Positions 1 through 9,604 of a stretch of DNA of 64,000 bases are shown here, one piece after another. This DNA comes from Neisseria subflava. GTDB taxonomy: Bacteria; Pseudomonadota; Gammaproteobacteria; Burkholderiales; Neisseriaceae. The stretch is from positions 806,001 to 870,000 of the forward strand of contig NZ_POXP01000001.1 in NCBI RefSeq assembly GCF_003044935.1. The letters run 5' to 3'. Numbering within the stretch: the first letter of the stretch is position 1; every line of letters begins with the position of its first letter. Both the position numbers and the translations under genes were made by a program. A model generated the notes under the pieces. The model was given only the letters and a program-made list of their open reading frames with translations. It was not told the DNA's origin and did not search any database.

Positions 1-208
1 CATTAACGGCATTTGCCTCGCTATTAAATAAACCCAGCCTCAATAAACAAAACTCGACCTGCCAGATATATCCCTATTCATTTGTCGCCATTTTCAGACG
101 GCCTTTTGTCAAGACCGGAAAAAACAGGTAAATCCGTTTTTCGATTAGAAATAATATTATTATGATTCATGCCTTCGGCAACACCCCAACCTTTACGAGG
201 AAAAACAA

Positions 209-904
209 ATGAAAAAATATTTTGCAGAATTTTTCGGCACTTTCTGGCTGGTATTCGGCGGTTGCGGCAGCGCAGTTTTGGCAGCAGCCTACCCTGAGCT
301 TGGCATTGGCTTTGCCGGTGTCGCTTTAGCATTCGGTTTGACCGTACTGACCATGGCTTACGCCGTCGGCCACATTTCCGGCGGCCACTTCAACCCTGCC
401 GTTTCCGTCGGCCTTTTCATCGGCGGCCGTTTCAACGGTAAAGACCTGTTGCCTTACATCGTATCCCAAGTTATCGGTGCGATTGCCGCTGCGGGTGTTC
501 TGTATCTGATTGCTTCCGGTAAAACCGGTTTTGATGCTGTTGCCTCCGGCTTTGCCAGCAACGGTTTCGGCGAGCACTCTCCTAACGGTTACGACATGAT
601 GGCTGCTTTGCTGATCGAGTTCGTCCTGACCGCATTCTTCCTGATCATCATCATGGGTTCTACCGACAAACTGGCTCCGGCCGGCTTTGCCCCTATCGCC
701 ATCGGCCTGGGCCTGACCCTGATTCACTTGATCAGCATTCCTGTAACCAATACTTCCGTTAACCCTGCACGTTCTACCGGCGTTGCCTTGTTCCAAGGCG
801 GCTGGGCTGTTGAACAATTGTGGTTGTTCTGGTTGGCTCCTATTGCCGGCGCAGCAGTTGGCGCGGCTATTTACCGCTTCGTTTTGGCTAATGACGACAA
901 ATAA
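209..904 (+). CDS. aqpZ: Aquaporin Z, water channel
   Basis: Inner-membrane water channel of the MIP family, 231 residues, the usual AqpZ length. Both pore motifs are visible: NPA at residues 62-64 and NPAR at 185-188. Residues F42, H173, T182 and R188 fit the narrow aromatic/arginine filter of water-selective AqpZ rather than the wider filter of glycerol facilitators. Six hydrophobic segments can be followed. The start is preceded by ACGAGG at a suitable distance. The gene stands alone and is followed by a strong terminator hairpin. Assignment to AqpZ rather than GlpF rests on the filter residues. Confidence 0.95.
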   Translation: MKKYFAEFFGTFWLVFGGCGSAVLAAAYPELGIGFAGVALAFGLTVLTMAYAVGHISGGHFNPAVSVGLFIGGRFNGKDLLPYIVSQVIGAIAAAGVLYLIASGKTGFDAVASGFASNGFGEHSPNGYDMMAALLIEFVLTAFFLIIIMGSTDKLAPAGFAPIAIGLGLTLIHLISIPVTNTSVNPARSTGVALFQGGWAVEQLWLFWLAPIAGAAVGAAIYRFVLANDDK

Positions 905-972
905 TATTGACGGAATGACATTCCCGGTGTGGCTGATACTCTAAACCGACCGCACCCAAGTTGCCGAGACAC

Positions 973-1009
973 AAACGCACCGCCTGACTCAGACGGTGCG
1001 TTTGTTTTT
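973..1009 (+). terminator. Terminator of aqpZ
   Basis: A 10-bp inverted repeat (AAACGCACCG / CGGTGCGTTT) closes an 11-nt loop and runs into a T tract. It lies about 70 bp after the aqpZ stop and just before the next gene. Confidence 0.85.
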
Positions 1010-1051
1010 GCCATGTTACAATACTTTCTTTTCTCACATTCTCAAACCATC

Positions 1052-1384
1052 ATGCAAACCTTACCTTTTCAAACCGATATCGCTGACAGAATGCTGGTCA
1101 ATACCGAAAACGAAACCATCCATCCCGATGCCGTATTCGTACAAACGCAAAACGGCTATTGGATTGCTTGGCACGACCAACAAGCCGCCTTGCTTGCCCC
1201 CGACACACCACCCGATATTCCCTGCTTTTGGGTAGAAGGCGCAGAAAGCTTGGAAGAGCTGGTAAGCATGGTAGAAAATGGTGAATTTGACGAAGTTGAG
1301 GAATTTGACGGCGATGATGATGCTTGGCAAGAAGCACTAGGATGCGACCATCATCATGAAGGACACTGCGGATGCAGCCATTGA
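1052..1384 (+). CDS. Small acidic protein with His/Cys-rich tail
   Basis: Unrecognised 110-residue protein. The frame is open from 929, but the ATG at 1052 is preferred because the earlier codons run through the aqpZ terminator hairpin. The middle is very acidic (the stretch around VEEFDGDDDAW). The last dozen residues are packed with His and Cys (C-D-HHH-EGHCGCSH), a plausible site for a soft metal such as Zn, Cu or Ni. There is no signal peptide, so it is probably cytoplasmic. Its end overlaps the next gene, a small lipoprotein, by 13 nt, suggesting coupled translation. The metal-binding role is inference from composition only. Confidence 0.7.
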   Translation: MQTLPFQTDIADRMLVNTENETIHPDAVFVQTQNGYWIAWHDQQAALLAPDTPPDIPCFWVEGAESLEELVSMVENGEFDEVEEFDGDDDAWQEALGCDHHHEGHCGCSH

Positions 1385-1656
1385 GATGCACAAAACGCCT
1401 GCTTCCGGTACTTGCCCTTTGTCTGACGCTTAACGGCTGCGTTGTAGGCGCGGCTGTCGATTTGGCTGCCACAACCGTCCTGACTGCCGGGAAATTGGTT
1501 GTCAAAGGAACGGGGGCAGTGATTGATGCCGCCATTCCTGACAGCAAAAAAGACAAGGACAAAGAAAAAGAAAAGAGCAAAGAAAAGAGCAAAGAAAAGC
1601 CAAAATCGGAAGAAATCATCCACAAAGAAGAATCATCCGATGAAGTAACGCAATAA
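1372..1656 (+). CDS. Small lipoprotein with Lys/Glu-rich tail
   Basis: 94-residue predicted lipoprotein. A basic N-terminus and hydrophobic core lead to the lipobox LNGC with the acylated Cys near residue 23. A short Ala/Val-rich segment (about 24-55) follows, then a highly charged tail of Lys, Glu and Asp repeats containing KEKSKEKSKEK. The DNA of the tail holds two perfect tandem 12-bp units (1576-1599), so length may vary between strains. It overlaps the upstream gene by 13 nt and is probably co-transcribed with it. It resembles small neisserial lipoproteins of unknown function. Confidence 0.75.
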   Translation: MQPLRCTKRLLPVLALCLTLNGCVVGAAVDLAATTVLTAGKLVVKGTGAVIDAAIPDSKKDKDKEKEKSKEKSKEKPKSEEIIHKEESSDEVTQ

Positions 1657-1659
1657 TCC

Positions 1660-1706
1660 TTCAGACGGCCTCGGTAAAGCAACCCATCTTACTGAGGCCG
1701 TCTGAA
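1660..1706. terminator. Inverted uptake-sequence pair, bidirectional terminator
   Basis: TTCAGACGGCCTC and GAGGCCGTCTGAA form a long hairpin, with GTAA/TTAC extending the stem inside. It lies between the converging lipoprotein and radC genes and would serve both. Confidence 0.75.
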
Positions 1707-1715
1707 CATTCATCC

Positions 1716-2390
1716 TTACATATAGCCCTGTTCGCGCAAAGAACAGGTTTCTTTTGCCGTTACGATAAAATGGTCTAAGAGCGTAATATCCACCAAACTT
1801 AAAGCCTGTTTCAAACGCTCTGTAAACTGCACATCAGATTCAGACGGCCTTGCCGAACCGCCCGGATGATTGTGCGCCAAAATCAAACTGTCGGCATATT
1901 CATCCAATGCCAATTTGACAATTTCACGAATATAAACCGTGTTTTCCGCCACCGTACCGCGCGACAATTCCCGGACCGCAATCAATTGATTTTGACGGTT
2001 GAGCAGCAACGCAACGCTGACTTCGATTTTTTCATGCCCCAGATGCAGGCGCAGGTAATCCGCAACCGATTTCGGGTTTGACAAAACCATCTGCTCCTGC
2101 AAATCCTCACCCAAAATCCGCCGTCCGATTTCTTTAACCACAGCAAACTGAGTATAGCTCGCCAAACCCATGCCCTTGCAAGCAGAAAGTGTTTTGGCAT
2201 CCGCACTCATCAGCTTTCCCAAGCTGCCGAACTCGCTCAACAAATAACGCGCCAAATCGACCGCGCTCATGCCGCGCGTTCCGACACGCAATAAAATCGC
2301 CAGCAACTCCGCATCACTCAATGCCGCCGCGCCGCGCTCCAACAGCTTCTCACGCGGCCGCTCCCCCTCGGGCCATTCTTTAATGCTCAT
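1716..2390 (-). CDS. radC: RadC family JAB-domain protein
   Basis: 224-residue RadC protein. The N-terminal third holds the helix-hairpin-helix-like UPF0758 region (RPREKLLERGAAALSDAELL). The C-terminal JAB/MPN metalloprotease-like domain has the complete JAMM motif: H173, H175, S183 and D186. Members were first linked to DNA repair, but that role is disputed in E. coli, and the domain architecture suggests a metal-dependent hydrolase. It is a single gene that converges on the lipoprotein gene. An uptake sequence lies in frame inside the gene near the JAMM motif (reads SARPSES). Family assignment is firm; function is uncertain. Confidence 0.93.
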   Translation of the reverse strand: MSIKEWPEGERPREKLLERGAAALSDAELLAILLRVGTRGMSAVDLARYLLSEFGSLGKLMSADAKTLSACKGMGLASYTQFAVVKEIGRRILGEDLQEQMVLSNPKSVADYLRLHLGHEKIEVSVALLLNRQNQLIAVRELSRGTVAENTVYIREIVKLALDEYADSLILAHNHPGGSARPSESDVQFTERLKQALSLVDITLLDHFIVTAKETCSLREQGYM

Positions 2391-2867
2391 GTTTTCCCTT
2401 TTTATTCATATAGCGGATTTAGTTTTTATTTAGAACAAAACCATCTTGCCCGCATAAAACGCAATCCGCACGACTTTATTAAAATTAATGCAATTTGCGT
2501 ATTTTATTCTATCTTTAATTATTTTTTAAGACATTTGAATATAAATTAAATCCCTTTTGTGCAGAAAAACAACGTTACCCATTTTCGCTATCCTGTTCCC
2601 CTGCCTGCCTTTCCTTTCCTATTTGTTTCAAATCAGCCGCTACAAGCATTTTCATATTGCCCCTATGAGGCTTAGGCTAATATAATATTGAGTTTGCCGA
2701 GAGCAAAAGCTGAGGCTTAAACTGCTTTCTATCCACGCTGCCCGTGCGCTTTACAAGAGTTTCAGACGGCCTCCGTCCGACTCCCGCCAGCAATCAAACA
2801 GCTTTTTATCACCCATTCGAAAATCCGTTTTGCCGGTACTCGTCTTTCTTTTTGGAGTATTGCCATT
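2391..2867. other. AT-rich intergenic region before potG
   Basis: A 477-bp region between divergent radC and potG. It contains a very AT-rich block (about 2450-2560), the probable pot promoter at 2657-2686, and one reverse uptake sequence around 2761. No open frame of interest or RNA fold was recognised. Confidence 0.5.
2657..2686 (+). promoter_or_regulatory. Candidate promoter of the potGHI operon
   Basis: TTGCCC and a perfect TATAAT separated by 18 bp. This would leave a leader of about 175 nt before potG. Predicted by eye only. Confidence 0.45.
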
Positions 2868-3992
2868 ATGACCGCAACCACTGCGTCTTCAGCCAAACCT
2901 TATTTGCAAATCCAAGGCTTGGTGAAAAAGTTTGGTGACAATTACGCTGTCGATAACATCGACTTGGACATCTATCAACACGAAATCTTCGCCCTTTTGG
3001 GCAGCTCAGGCAGTGGCAAATCCACACTGCTGCGTATGTTGGCAGGCATGGAAAGCCCCAATCAGGGCAAAATCATTCTCGACGGTCAAGACATTACCAA
3101 GCTTGCCCCGTATGAGCGCCCAATCAACATGATGTTCCAAAGCTATGCCCTGTTCCCGCACATGAGCGTTGAACAAAACATCGCTTTCGGCCTGAAACAA
3201 GACAAAATGCCTAAAGGCGAAATCGACGCCCGCGTCGAAGAAATGTTGCGCCTGGTGCAAATGACCAAATACGCCAAACGCAAGCCGCACCAACTTTCCG
3301 GCGGCCAGCAACAACGTATCGCTTTGGCGCGCAGCCTGGCAAAACGTCCGAAAATCCTGCTGCTTGACGAACCTTTGGGCGCACTCGATAAAAAACTGCG
3401 CCAACAAACCCAACTGGAATTGGTCAACACGCTGGAACAAGTCGGCGTAACCTGCATCATGGTTACCCACGACCAAGAAGAAGCGATGACGATGGCGACC
3501 CGTATCGCCATTATGTCCGACGGCCAATTGCGCCAAGTCGGCACGCCTAGCGACGTGTACGACTATCCTAACAGCCGCTTTACCGCTGAATTTATCGGCG
3601 AAACCAATATTTTTGACGGCGTCGTTATTGACGACCGCGCCGATTTCTCCATCGTCAAATGTGACGGCTTGGAAAACCACGTCCGCATCGACCACGGCCT
3701 TGGCGTTCCGAACGACCATGAAATCTGGATCAGCATCCGCCCAGAAGACATTGATTTGCATAAAGAAAAACCAGAACACTTGGGCGCGCACAACTGGGCC
3801 CAAGGCACGGTTAAAGAAATTGCCTATCTGGGCAGCTTTGCAATTTACCACATCAAACTCGCCAACGGCCGTGTCGTTAAGAGCCAAGTTCCCGCACCTT
3901 ATTGGTATGTGCGCAACATTACGCCGCCGACTTGGGACGAAACCGTCTATATCAGCTGGCCTGAAAACCAACCGACACCTCTGTACAGTTAA
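2868..3992 (+). CDS. potG: Polyamine ABC transporter ATPase PotG
   Basis: Cytoplasmic ATPase of a putrescine/spermidine importer, 374 residues. Walker A GSSGSGKS lies at 45-52, signature LSGGQ at 143-147, Walker B ILLLDEP at 163-169 and the switch His at 201. The TOBE-type C-terminal region follows (about 240-374). The YERPINMMFQSYALFPHM stretch after Walker A is characteristic of the PotG/PotA branch, and the length matches PotG. It is first in an operon with the two permeases (15 nt gap to potH). The binding protein is not encoded here, so it must lie elsewhere. Substrate assignment is by family. Confidence 0.92.
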   Translation: MTATTASSAKPYLQIQGLVKKFGDNYAVDNIDLDIYQHEIFALLGSSGSGKSTLLRMLAGMESPNQGKIILDGQDITKLAPYERPINMMFQSYALFPHMSVEQNIAFGLKQDKMPKGEIDARVEEMLRLVQMTKYAKRKPHQLSGGQQQRIALARSLAKRPKILLLDEPLGALDKKLRQQTQLELVNTLEQVGVTCIMVTHDQEEAMTMATRIAIMSDGQLRQVGTPSDVYDYPNSRFTAEFIGETNIFDGVVIDDRADFSIVKCDGLENHVRIDHGLGVPNDHEIWISIRPEDIDLHKEKPEHLGAHNWAQGTVKEIAYLGSFAIYHIKLANGRVVKSQVPAPYWYVRNITPPTWDETVYISWPENQPTPLYS

Positions 3993-4007
3993 TTTGAGGG
4001 AAATGCA

Positions 4008-4973
4008 ATGGACCTTAAAAAACTGAAAAAGAAACTGTTTCGCCGTCCTGGACAGCGTGCAGTGATTGCCGTGCCGTATATTTGGCTCTTGGTGCTGTTT
4101 CTGATTCCGTTCGCCATCGTATTGAAAATCAGCTTTGCCGAACAAGAAATCGCCATTCCGCCATTTACGCCGTTGACGACGATTGATGAAGACTTAGGCC
4201 GTCTGAACATTGCCATCAGCTATCAGAACTACGCCGACATTTTCCAAAACTTTTGGAATACGCTCAATCCGTTTGGCGACAGTGAAAACAGCAATATCTA
4301 TTTGATGACCTACTGGTCTTCGATTAAGACCGCGCTGACGACGACCATCATCTGCCTGTTAATTGGTTATCCGACCGCTTATGCCATTTCACGCGCCAAT
4401 CCGGCTGCGCGCAACGGCCTGCTGTTGGCAATCATGCTGCCTTTCTGGACCTCTTTCCTGCTGCGTGTTTACGCATGGATGGGCTTATTGGGTCACAACG
4501 GCATCATCAACAATTTCTTAATCAAATATGGAATCATCAGCGAGCCTTTAGACCTGTTCTACAATGCTTTCTCGCTGAATTTGGTGATGGTTTACGCCTA
4601 TCTGCCGTTTATGATTTTGCCGCTGTACACACAACTGGTAAAACTGGACAACCGCCTGCTCGAAGCCGCTTCCGACTTGGGTGCAGGTCCGATCAAATCG
4701 TTCTTTACCATTACCCTGCCTTTATCCAAAACAGGCATCATCGCAGGCTCTATGCTGGTCTTCGTTCCGGCCGTCGGTGAATTTGTGATTCCTGAATTGG
4801 TGGGCGGCTCTGAAAACCTGATGATCGGTAAAGTATTGTGGCAGGCATTCTTCGACCAAAACAACTGGCCGCTGGCTTCTGCCGTCGCCGTCGTCATGGT
4901 TGCCCTGCTGGTTGTACCGATTGCCCTGTTCCAGCACTATGAAAACCGCGAATTGGAAGAAGGAGGCAAATAA
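4008..4973 (+). CDS. potH: Polyamine ABC transporter permease PotH
   Basis: Inner-membrane permease of the polyamine importer, 321 residues with about six membrane segments after a basic N-terminus (MDLKKLKKKLFRRPGQR). The EAA loop that contacts the ATPase is visible as LEAASDLGAGPIKSFFTITLPLS. A periplasmic loop lies between the first and second membrane spans. Length matches E. coli PotH (about 317). A GAGGGAA ribosome site precedes the start. The stop overlaps the potI start by one base (TAATG), showing tight coupling within potGHI. Confidence 0.92.
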   Translation: MDLKKLKKKLFRRPGQRAVIAVPYIWLLVLFLIPFAIVLKISFAEQEIAIPPFTPLTTIDEDLGRLNIAISYQNYADIFQNFWNTLNPFGDSENSNIYLMTYWSSIKTALTTTIICLLIGYPTAYAISRANPAARNGLLLAIMLPFWTSFLLRVYAWMGLLGHNGIINNFLIKYGIISEPLDLFYNAFSLNLVMVYAYLPFMILPLYTQLVKLDNRLLEAASDLGAGPIKSFFTITLPLSKTGIIAGSMLVFVPAVGEFVIPELVGGSENLMIGKVLWQAFFDQNNWPLASAVAVVMVALLVVPIALFQHYENRELEEGGK

Positions 4974-5860
4974 TGCAGAAAACCAAATTATCCTGGTTCT
5001 TGAAACTGATGCTCCTGCTCTCGCTGGCATTCCTCTATATTCCGCTGGTGGTTTTGGTCATCTATTCTTTCAATGAATCCAAACTGGTTACCGTTTGGGG
5101 CGGTTTCTCAACCAAATGGTACGGTGCATTGATGGAAAACGACACCATCTTGGAGGCGGCCTGGCTGTCATTGCGTATCGCCATCGTTTCCTCGCTTGCC
5201 GCCGTAGCACTCGGCACATTGGCTGGTTACGCCATGGCGCGTATTAAGCGCTTCCGCGGCAGCACCCTGTTTGCCGGTATGATTTCCGCGCCTATGGTGA
5301 TGCCTGATGTGATTACCGGTTTGTCCATGCTGTTGCTGATTATTCAGGTACAAATGTTCCTGCAAGGCAGTGAATTGCTGCAATCGCTCTACTTCGATCG
5401 CGGTTTCTTCACCATCTTCCTCGGCCACACCACGCTTTGCATGGCGTACATTACCGTCGTCATCCGCTCGCGCTTGGTGGAATTGGATCAATCCTTGGAA
5501 GAAGCCGCTATGGACTTGGGCGCCCGTCCGCTGAAGATTTTCTTCGTGATTACCCTGCCGCTGATTGCCCCTGCGATTGCTTCCGGCTTCCTCTTGGGCA
5601 TTACCCTGTCTTTGGACGACTTGGTCATTACCTCCTTCCTATCAGGCCCGGGCTCATCGACATTGCCGCAAGTAATTTTCTCCAAAATCAAACTCGGCCT
5701 TGACCCTCAGATGAACGTTTTAGCAACCATCCTGATCGGTATCATCGGTACGCTGGTGATTGTCGTCAACTACTGGATGATGCGTCAGGCAACCAAACGG
5801 GAACGCGAGGCTGCCGAAGCCTACCGCCAAGAAAAATTGGCAGCCGAAAAAGCCGCCTAA
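4973..5860 (+). CDS. potI: Polyamine ABC transporter permease PotI
   Basis: Second permease of the polyamine importer, 295 residues with six predicted membrane spans. The EAA motif reads LEEAAMDLGARPLKIFFVITLPLI. Slightly longer than E. coli PotI because of a charged, Ala-rich cytoplasmic tail (KREREAAEAYRQEK). It starts at the ATG overlapping the potH stop. A hairpin follows the gene, then a pair of uptake sequences, so the operon probably ends here, although the PuuB-like gene follows on the same strand. Confidence 0.92.
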   Translation: MQKTKLSWFLKLMLLLSLAFLYIPLVVLVIYSFNESKLVTVWGGFSTKWYGALMENDTILEAAWLSLRIAIVSSLAAVALGTLAGYAMARIKRFRGSTLFAGMISAPMVMPDVITGLSMLLLIIQVQMFLQGSELLQSLYFDRGFFTIFLGHTTLCMAYITVVIRSRLVELDQSLEEAAMDLGARPLKIFFVITLPLIAPAIASGFLLGITLSLDDLVITSFLSGPGSSTLPQVIFSKIKLGLDPQMNVLATILIGIIGTLVIVVNYWMMRQATKREREAAEAYRQEKLAAEKAA

Positions 5861-5867
5861 TATGCAG

Positions 5868-5904
5868 ACAGGCTGTCCGATAAAGTGTCGGAACAGCCTG
5901 TTTT
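5868..5904 (+). terminator. Terminator of potGHI
   Basis: ACAGGCTG...CAGCCTGT hairpin extended by TCCGA/TCGGA and followed by TTTTA. It lies just after the potI stop. Confidence 0.75.
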
Positions 5905-5923
5905 ATTAACCGCATTTTATCCT

Positions 5924-5966
5924 TTCAGACGGCCTAAACTTAAGCCCATATTCCTGGCCGTCTGAA
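5924..5966. repeat. Inverted uptake-sequence pair
   Basis: TTCAGACGGCC and GGCCGTCTGAA face each other across about 21 nt, between potI and the PuuB-like gene. It may act as a second terminator. Confidence 0.6.
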
Positions 5967-6009
5967 AACCTGTTTTCAATAAAGTGAAAACCAACCTAAA
6001 GCCCAAATC

Positions 6010-7305
6010 ATGATCAATCCCAGCTTCAAAGAATACCTTCCCTCCTACTATGTCAGCACAGCCAATCCCCATCCGTCTTATCCGACGCTTGAAGGCCGTC
6101 TGAAAACTGAAACCTGCGTTATCGGCGGCGGCTTGACCGGTTTATGCACCGCCCTACCGCTTGCCGAAAACGGCCATGAAGTCATCGTACTCGAAGCCGC
6201 ACGTATCGGTTTCGGCGCATCAGGCCGAAGCGGCGGACAAGTCATCAGCGATTTTGCCTGCGGCATGGAAGAGATCGAAAAACAAGTCGGCTTAGAACAG
6301 GCCCAATGGTTCTGGCAGCAATCCCTGCAAGCCGTTGAACTGGTTGACTCGCGCATTCAAAAACACAATATCCAATGCGATTGGCAACGCGGCTACGCGA
6401 CCGTCGCCGTCCGTCCTCAGCATTGGGAAGAATTGCAACAATGGCACAAACACGCACAAAAACATTATGGCGCAAGCCATTACCAGCTTTGGGATAAAGC
6501 CACACTGAAGCAACAACTAGCCAGCGATATGTATCAAGGCGCGCAATTTGATCCTTTATCCGGCCACTTGCACCCGCTCAATTACACCCTAGGCATTGCC
6601 AAAGCGGCAGCCGATGCAGGCGCACAACTTTTTGAGCAGTCCCCGATGACGCGTATCGAGCCATGCGATAACGGTTGGCTGGTTCATACACCCAATGGCA
6701 GCGTTGAATGCAAAAACCTCGTTTATGCCGTCAATACTTATGCCGGTTTACACCCGAAATTCAAAGTATTGGAACAAAAAGCCATTGCCGTCAGCACCTT
6801 TATCATCGCCACCGAGCCTCTGGGCGAGCGTGCCAAAGACCTGATCCGCAACAATATGGCCATCTGCGACAACCGCCACGTCCTCGACTACTACCGCCTC
6901 AGCGCCGACGGCCGCCTGCTCTTCGGCGGCAAAGACAACGAGTTTATCGACGATCCTGACTGCATGACCGAACTCGTCCGCCAAGACATGCTGAAAGTTT
7001 TTCCGCAACTTGCCGATGTCAGAATCGAGCATTCTTGGGGCGGCGAATGCGACATCACGCGCAACCTCGCTCCACATTTCGGCCGCCTCGCCCCTACCGT
7101 TTTCTTTGCACAAGGCTACTCCGGACACGGCATGGCGATTACCGGCATTGCCGGTTTGGCAATTGCCGAAGCCATCATGGGTGATGACGGCCGTCTGAAA
7201 CCTTTCGAACAACTGCGCCACAGCAACATCATCACCCAGCCGTTCCTGCGCAAACTCGGCTCCTACCTCGGTTCCAAATACTACCAGTGGAAAGACAGCC
7301 ACTAA
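6010..7305 (+). CDS. PuuB-like FAD-dependent amine oxidoreductase
   Basis: 431-residue flavoprotein of the DAO family. The N-terminal Rossmann motif is VIGGGLTGLCTA (about 38-49), followed by the LEAARIGFGASGRSGGQV stretch typical of gamma-glutamylputrescine oxidase PuuB/OrdL. In PuuB the enzyme oxidises gamma-glutamylputrescine to an aldehyde with release of ammonia and peroxide. The C-terminal FAD contact reads GYSGHGMAITGIAGLAIAEA. Its place just after potGHI supports a role in use of imported polyamine, but no other puu genes are seen, so the exact substrate is open. Two uptake sequences lie in frame, both reading GRLK. Confidence 0.85.
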   Translation: MINPSFKEYLPSYYVSTANPHPSYPTLEGRLKTETCVIGGGLTGLCTALPLAENGHEVIVLEAARIGFGASGRSGGQVISDFACGMEEIEKQVGLEQAQWFWQQSLQAVELVDSRIQKHNIQCDWQRGYATVAVRPQHWEELQQWHKHAQKHYGASHYQLWDKATLKQQLASDMYQGAQFDPLSGHLHPLNYTLGIAKAAADAGAQLFEQSPMTRIEPCDNGWLVHTPNGSVECKNLVYAVNTYAGLHPKFKVLEQKAIAVSTFIIATEPLGERAKDLIRNNMAICDNRHVLDYYRLSADGRLLFGGKDNEFIDDPDCMTELVRQDMLKVFPQLADVRIEHSWGGECDITRNLAPHFGRLAPTVFFAQGYSGHGMAITGIAGLAIAEAIMGDDGRLKPFEQLRHSNIITQPFLRKLGSYLGSKYYQWKDSH

Positions 7306-7324
7306 ACCCAAACGACAAACATAT

Positions 7325-8364
<1,040 letters not shown>

Positions 8365-8404
8365 ATCTCTAAAACTGCGCCCTATTCTTTGAAACATCAT
8401 CAAC

Positions 8405-8430
8405 AGGCCGTCTGAAATTTCAGACGGCCT
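8405..8430 (+). terminator. trxB terminator, inverted uptake pair
   Basis: AGGCCGTCTGAA and TTCAGACGGCCT back to back with a minimal loop, about 40 bp after the trxB stop. Confidence 0.8.
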
Positions 8431-8534
8431 ATTATCTGTTTGCCACACTGAATTTCATTTTAATGGCAAATTTATATCAAATAAGTACTTTTGCTTTATA
8501 ATGACAACAAATACCCAACAAACAGGGAACAAAC

Positions 8535-9020
8535 ATGAAAAAAACACTAACGACACTTATCCTTTGCGCACTGACTCCTGCCGCCCTGGCTGCCGATACT
8601 TACGGCTACCTGGCCATGTGGCAAAACCCAGCCAACAGCGATGAAGCGCTGCAAATCAAAACCACCAAAGAAAATGCCACCCAACTGGATGCGACAGCCG
8701 AACTCGAAACATTCTGCAAAGGCCAAGATGCCTTAGCCGGCATCGGTGCAGGCCAAGCAACAGGCTGCAAAACGGTTGTCCCTCTGCACAACACCTGTAT
8801 CGCTGTTGCCTATCCTAAAGCCATGGGCAAATTGACTGCTCAAAACGTGGTAGCCATTACCTCCCCACGTTTCAAAACCGTGCATCAAATTGCCTTGAAC
8901 CAATGTATCAAAAAATACGGCTCACAAGGACAATGTGCTTTAGAAACAGTCTATTGCACTTCCGAAACCTACTATCAAGGTACAGTCAAAACCCTTTGGG
9001 AAAAAATCAAATCCATTTAA
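8535..9020 (+). CDS. Exported DUF4189-like protein
   Basis: 161-residue secreted or periplasmic protein. The signal peptide MKKTLTTLILCALTPAALA ends at an ALA-A site after residue 19. The mature part has several Cys residues likely to form disulfides (in TFCKGQ, TGCKTV, NTCIAV, NQCIKK, GQCALE and VYCTSE). The alternating Ala/Cys pattern resembles DUF4189 proteins, whose function is unknown. The start is preceded by CAGGGAAC. It is a single gene, ending at a terminator shared with the converging lipoprotein gene. Confidence 0.75.
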   Translation: MKKTLTTLILCALTPAALAADTYGYLAMWQNPANSDEALQIKTTKENATQLDATAELETFCKGQDALAGIGAGQATGCKTVVPLHNTCIAVAYPKAMGKLTAQNVVAITSPRFKTVHQIALNQCIKKYGSQGQCALETVYCTSETYYQGTVKTLWEKIKSI

Positions 9021-9034
9021 GGCCGTCTGAAAAT

Positions 9035-9082
9035 AAAACCGGCTTGCCCGATATTCTCCATATCACGGCAAGCCGGTTTTTT
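9035..9082. terminator. Bidirectional terminator
   Basis: A 14-bp inverted repeat (AAAACCGGCTTGCC / GGCAAGCCGGTTTT) with A and T tracts on either side, between converging genes. It would end both transcripts. Confidence 0.88.
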
Positions 9083-9092
9083 ATTCTGGCTT

Positions 9093-9533
9093 TTATTTGC
9101 TGTTTTTTTCCAACAATTTGGCCACAACGCCTTCAGCCTGTTTCACCAAATCAGGGTTGGTTCGGAAGTGGTTTTCATCATTTAAAGAGTAGCTGACAGT
9201 AGAAACCGCATACTTCGTGCTTCGCAACACAAATACGCCTTTACGCAAGATTTCGTCATTGCCTTTGGTTTTGTAACGCAGATTATACGGGCAAGAAGAA
9301 TCATACAGTTTGCCACGGTTGTCTGCGGTTACAATCGTGCTGCCAATGCCGCGTTTTGCCAAAGCTTTGGACAAAGCCTTGTCCAAATCATGCGGACGCA
9401 CTTTTGCATTCTGAATGATGCAGACATGTTTGATGCTGGTCAGCTCTTCAGGTTTCAATACTCTTTGTTCCGTAGTAGAACACGCGCCCAGCAACAATAC
9501 GGCTGAAGCCGCTGCTAAAATCATGGTTTTCAT
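9093..9533 (-). CDS. Small lipoprotein of unknown function
   Basis: 146-residue predicted lipoprotein. The hydrophobic leader MKTMILAAASAVLLLGACS has lipobox LGAC with Cys18. The mature part is a small mixed alpha/beta domain; the Ile-Ser-containing KHVCIIQNAKV stretch and a second Cys in SSCPYNLRYK may pair. It resembles the Sbal_3080-type lipoproteins, but this is from memory of the pattern only. The start is preceded by AAGGAAAAC. It is a single gene, upstream of the shared terminator and next to smpB on the same strand. Confidence 0.7.
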   Translation of the reverse strand: MKTMILAAASAVLLLGACSTTEQRVLKPEELTSIKHVCIIQNAKVRPHDLDKALSKALAKRGIGSTIVTADNRGKLYDSSCPYNLRYKTKGNDEILRKGVFVLRSTKYAVSTVSYSLNDENHFRTNPDLVKQAEGVVAKLLEKNSK

Positions 9534-9568
9534 CTGTTTTCCTTTTTAAAATTTTCAAACAATAAATA

Positions 9569-9600
9569 TTCAGACGGCCTTTACAAAAAGGCCGTCTGAA
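9569..9600 (-). terminator. smpB terminator, inverted uptake pair
   Basis: TTCAGACGGCCTTT and AAAGGCCGTCTGAA around a 4-nt loop, just after the smpB stop on the minus strand. Confidence 0.75.
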
Positions 9601-9604
9601 AAAA

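Noticed and set aside
1-208. Gene at the left window edge
   Set aside because: No supported frame before aqpZ; the only frame is antisense over the leader and an uptake sequence.
3006-4145. Long minus-strand frame of 379 codons
   Set aside because: Lies over potG and the potH start in antisense, composition typical of a shadow frame, no family features.
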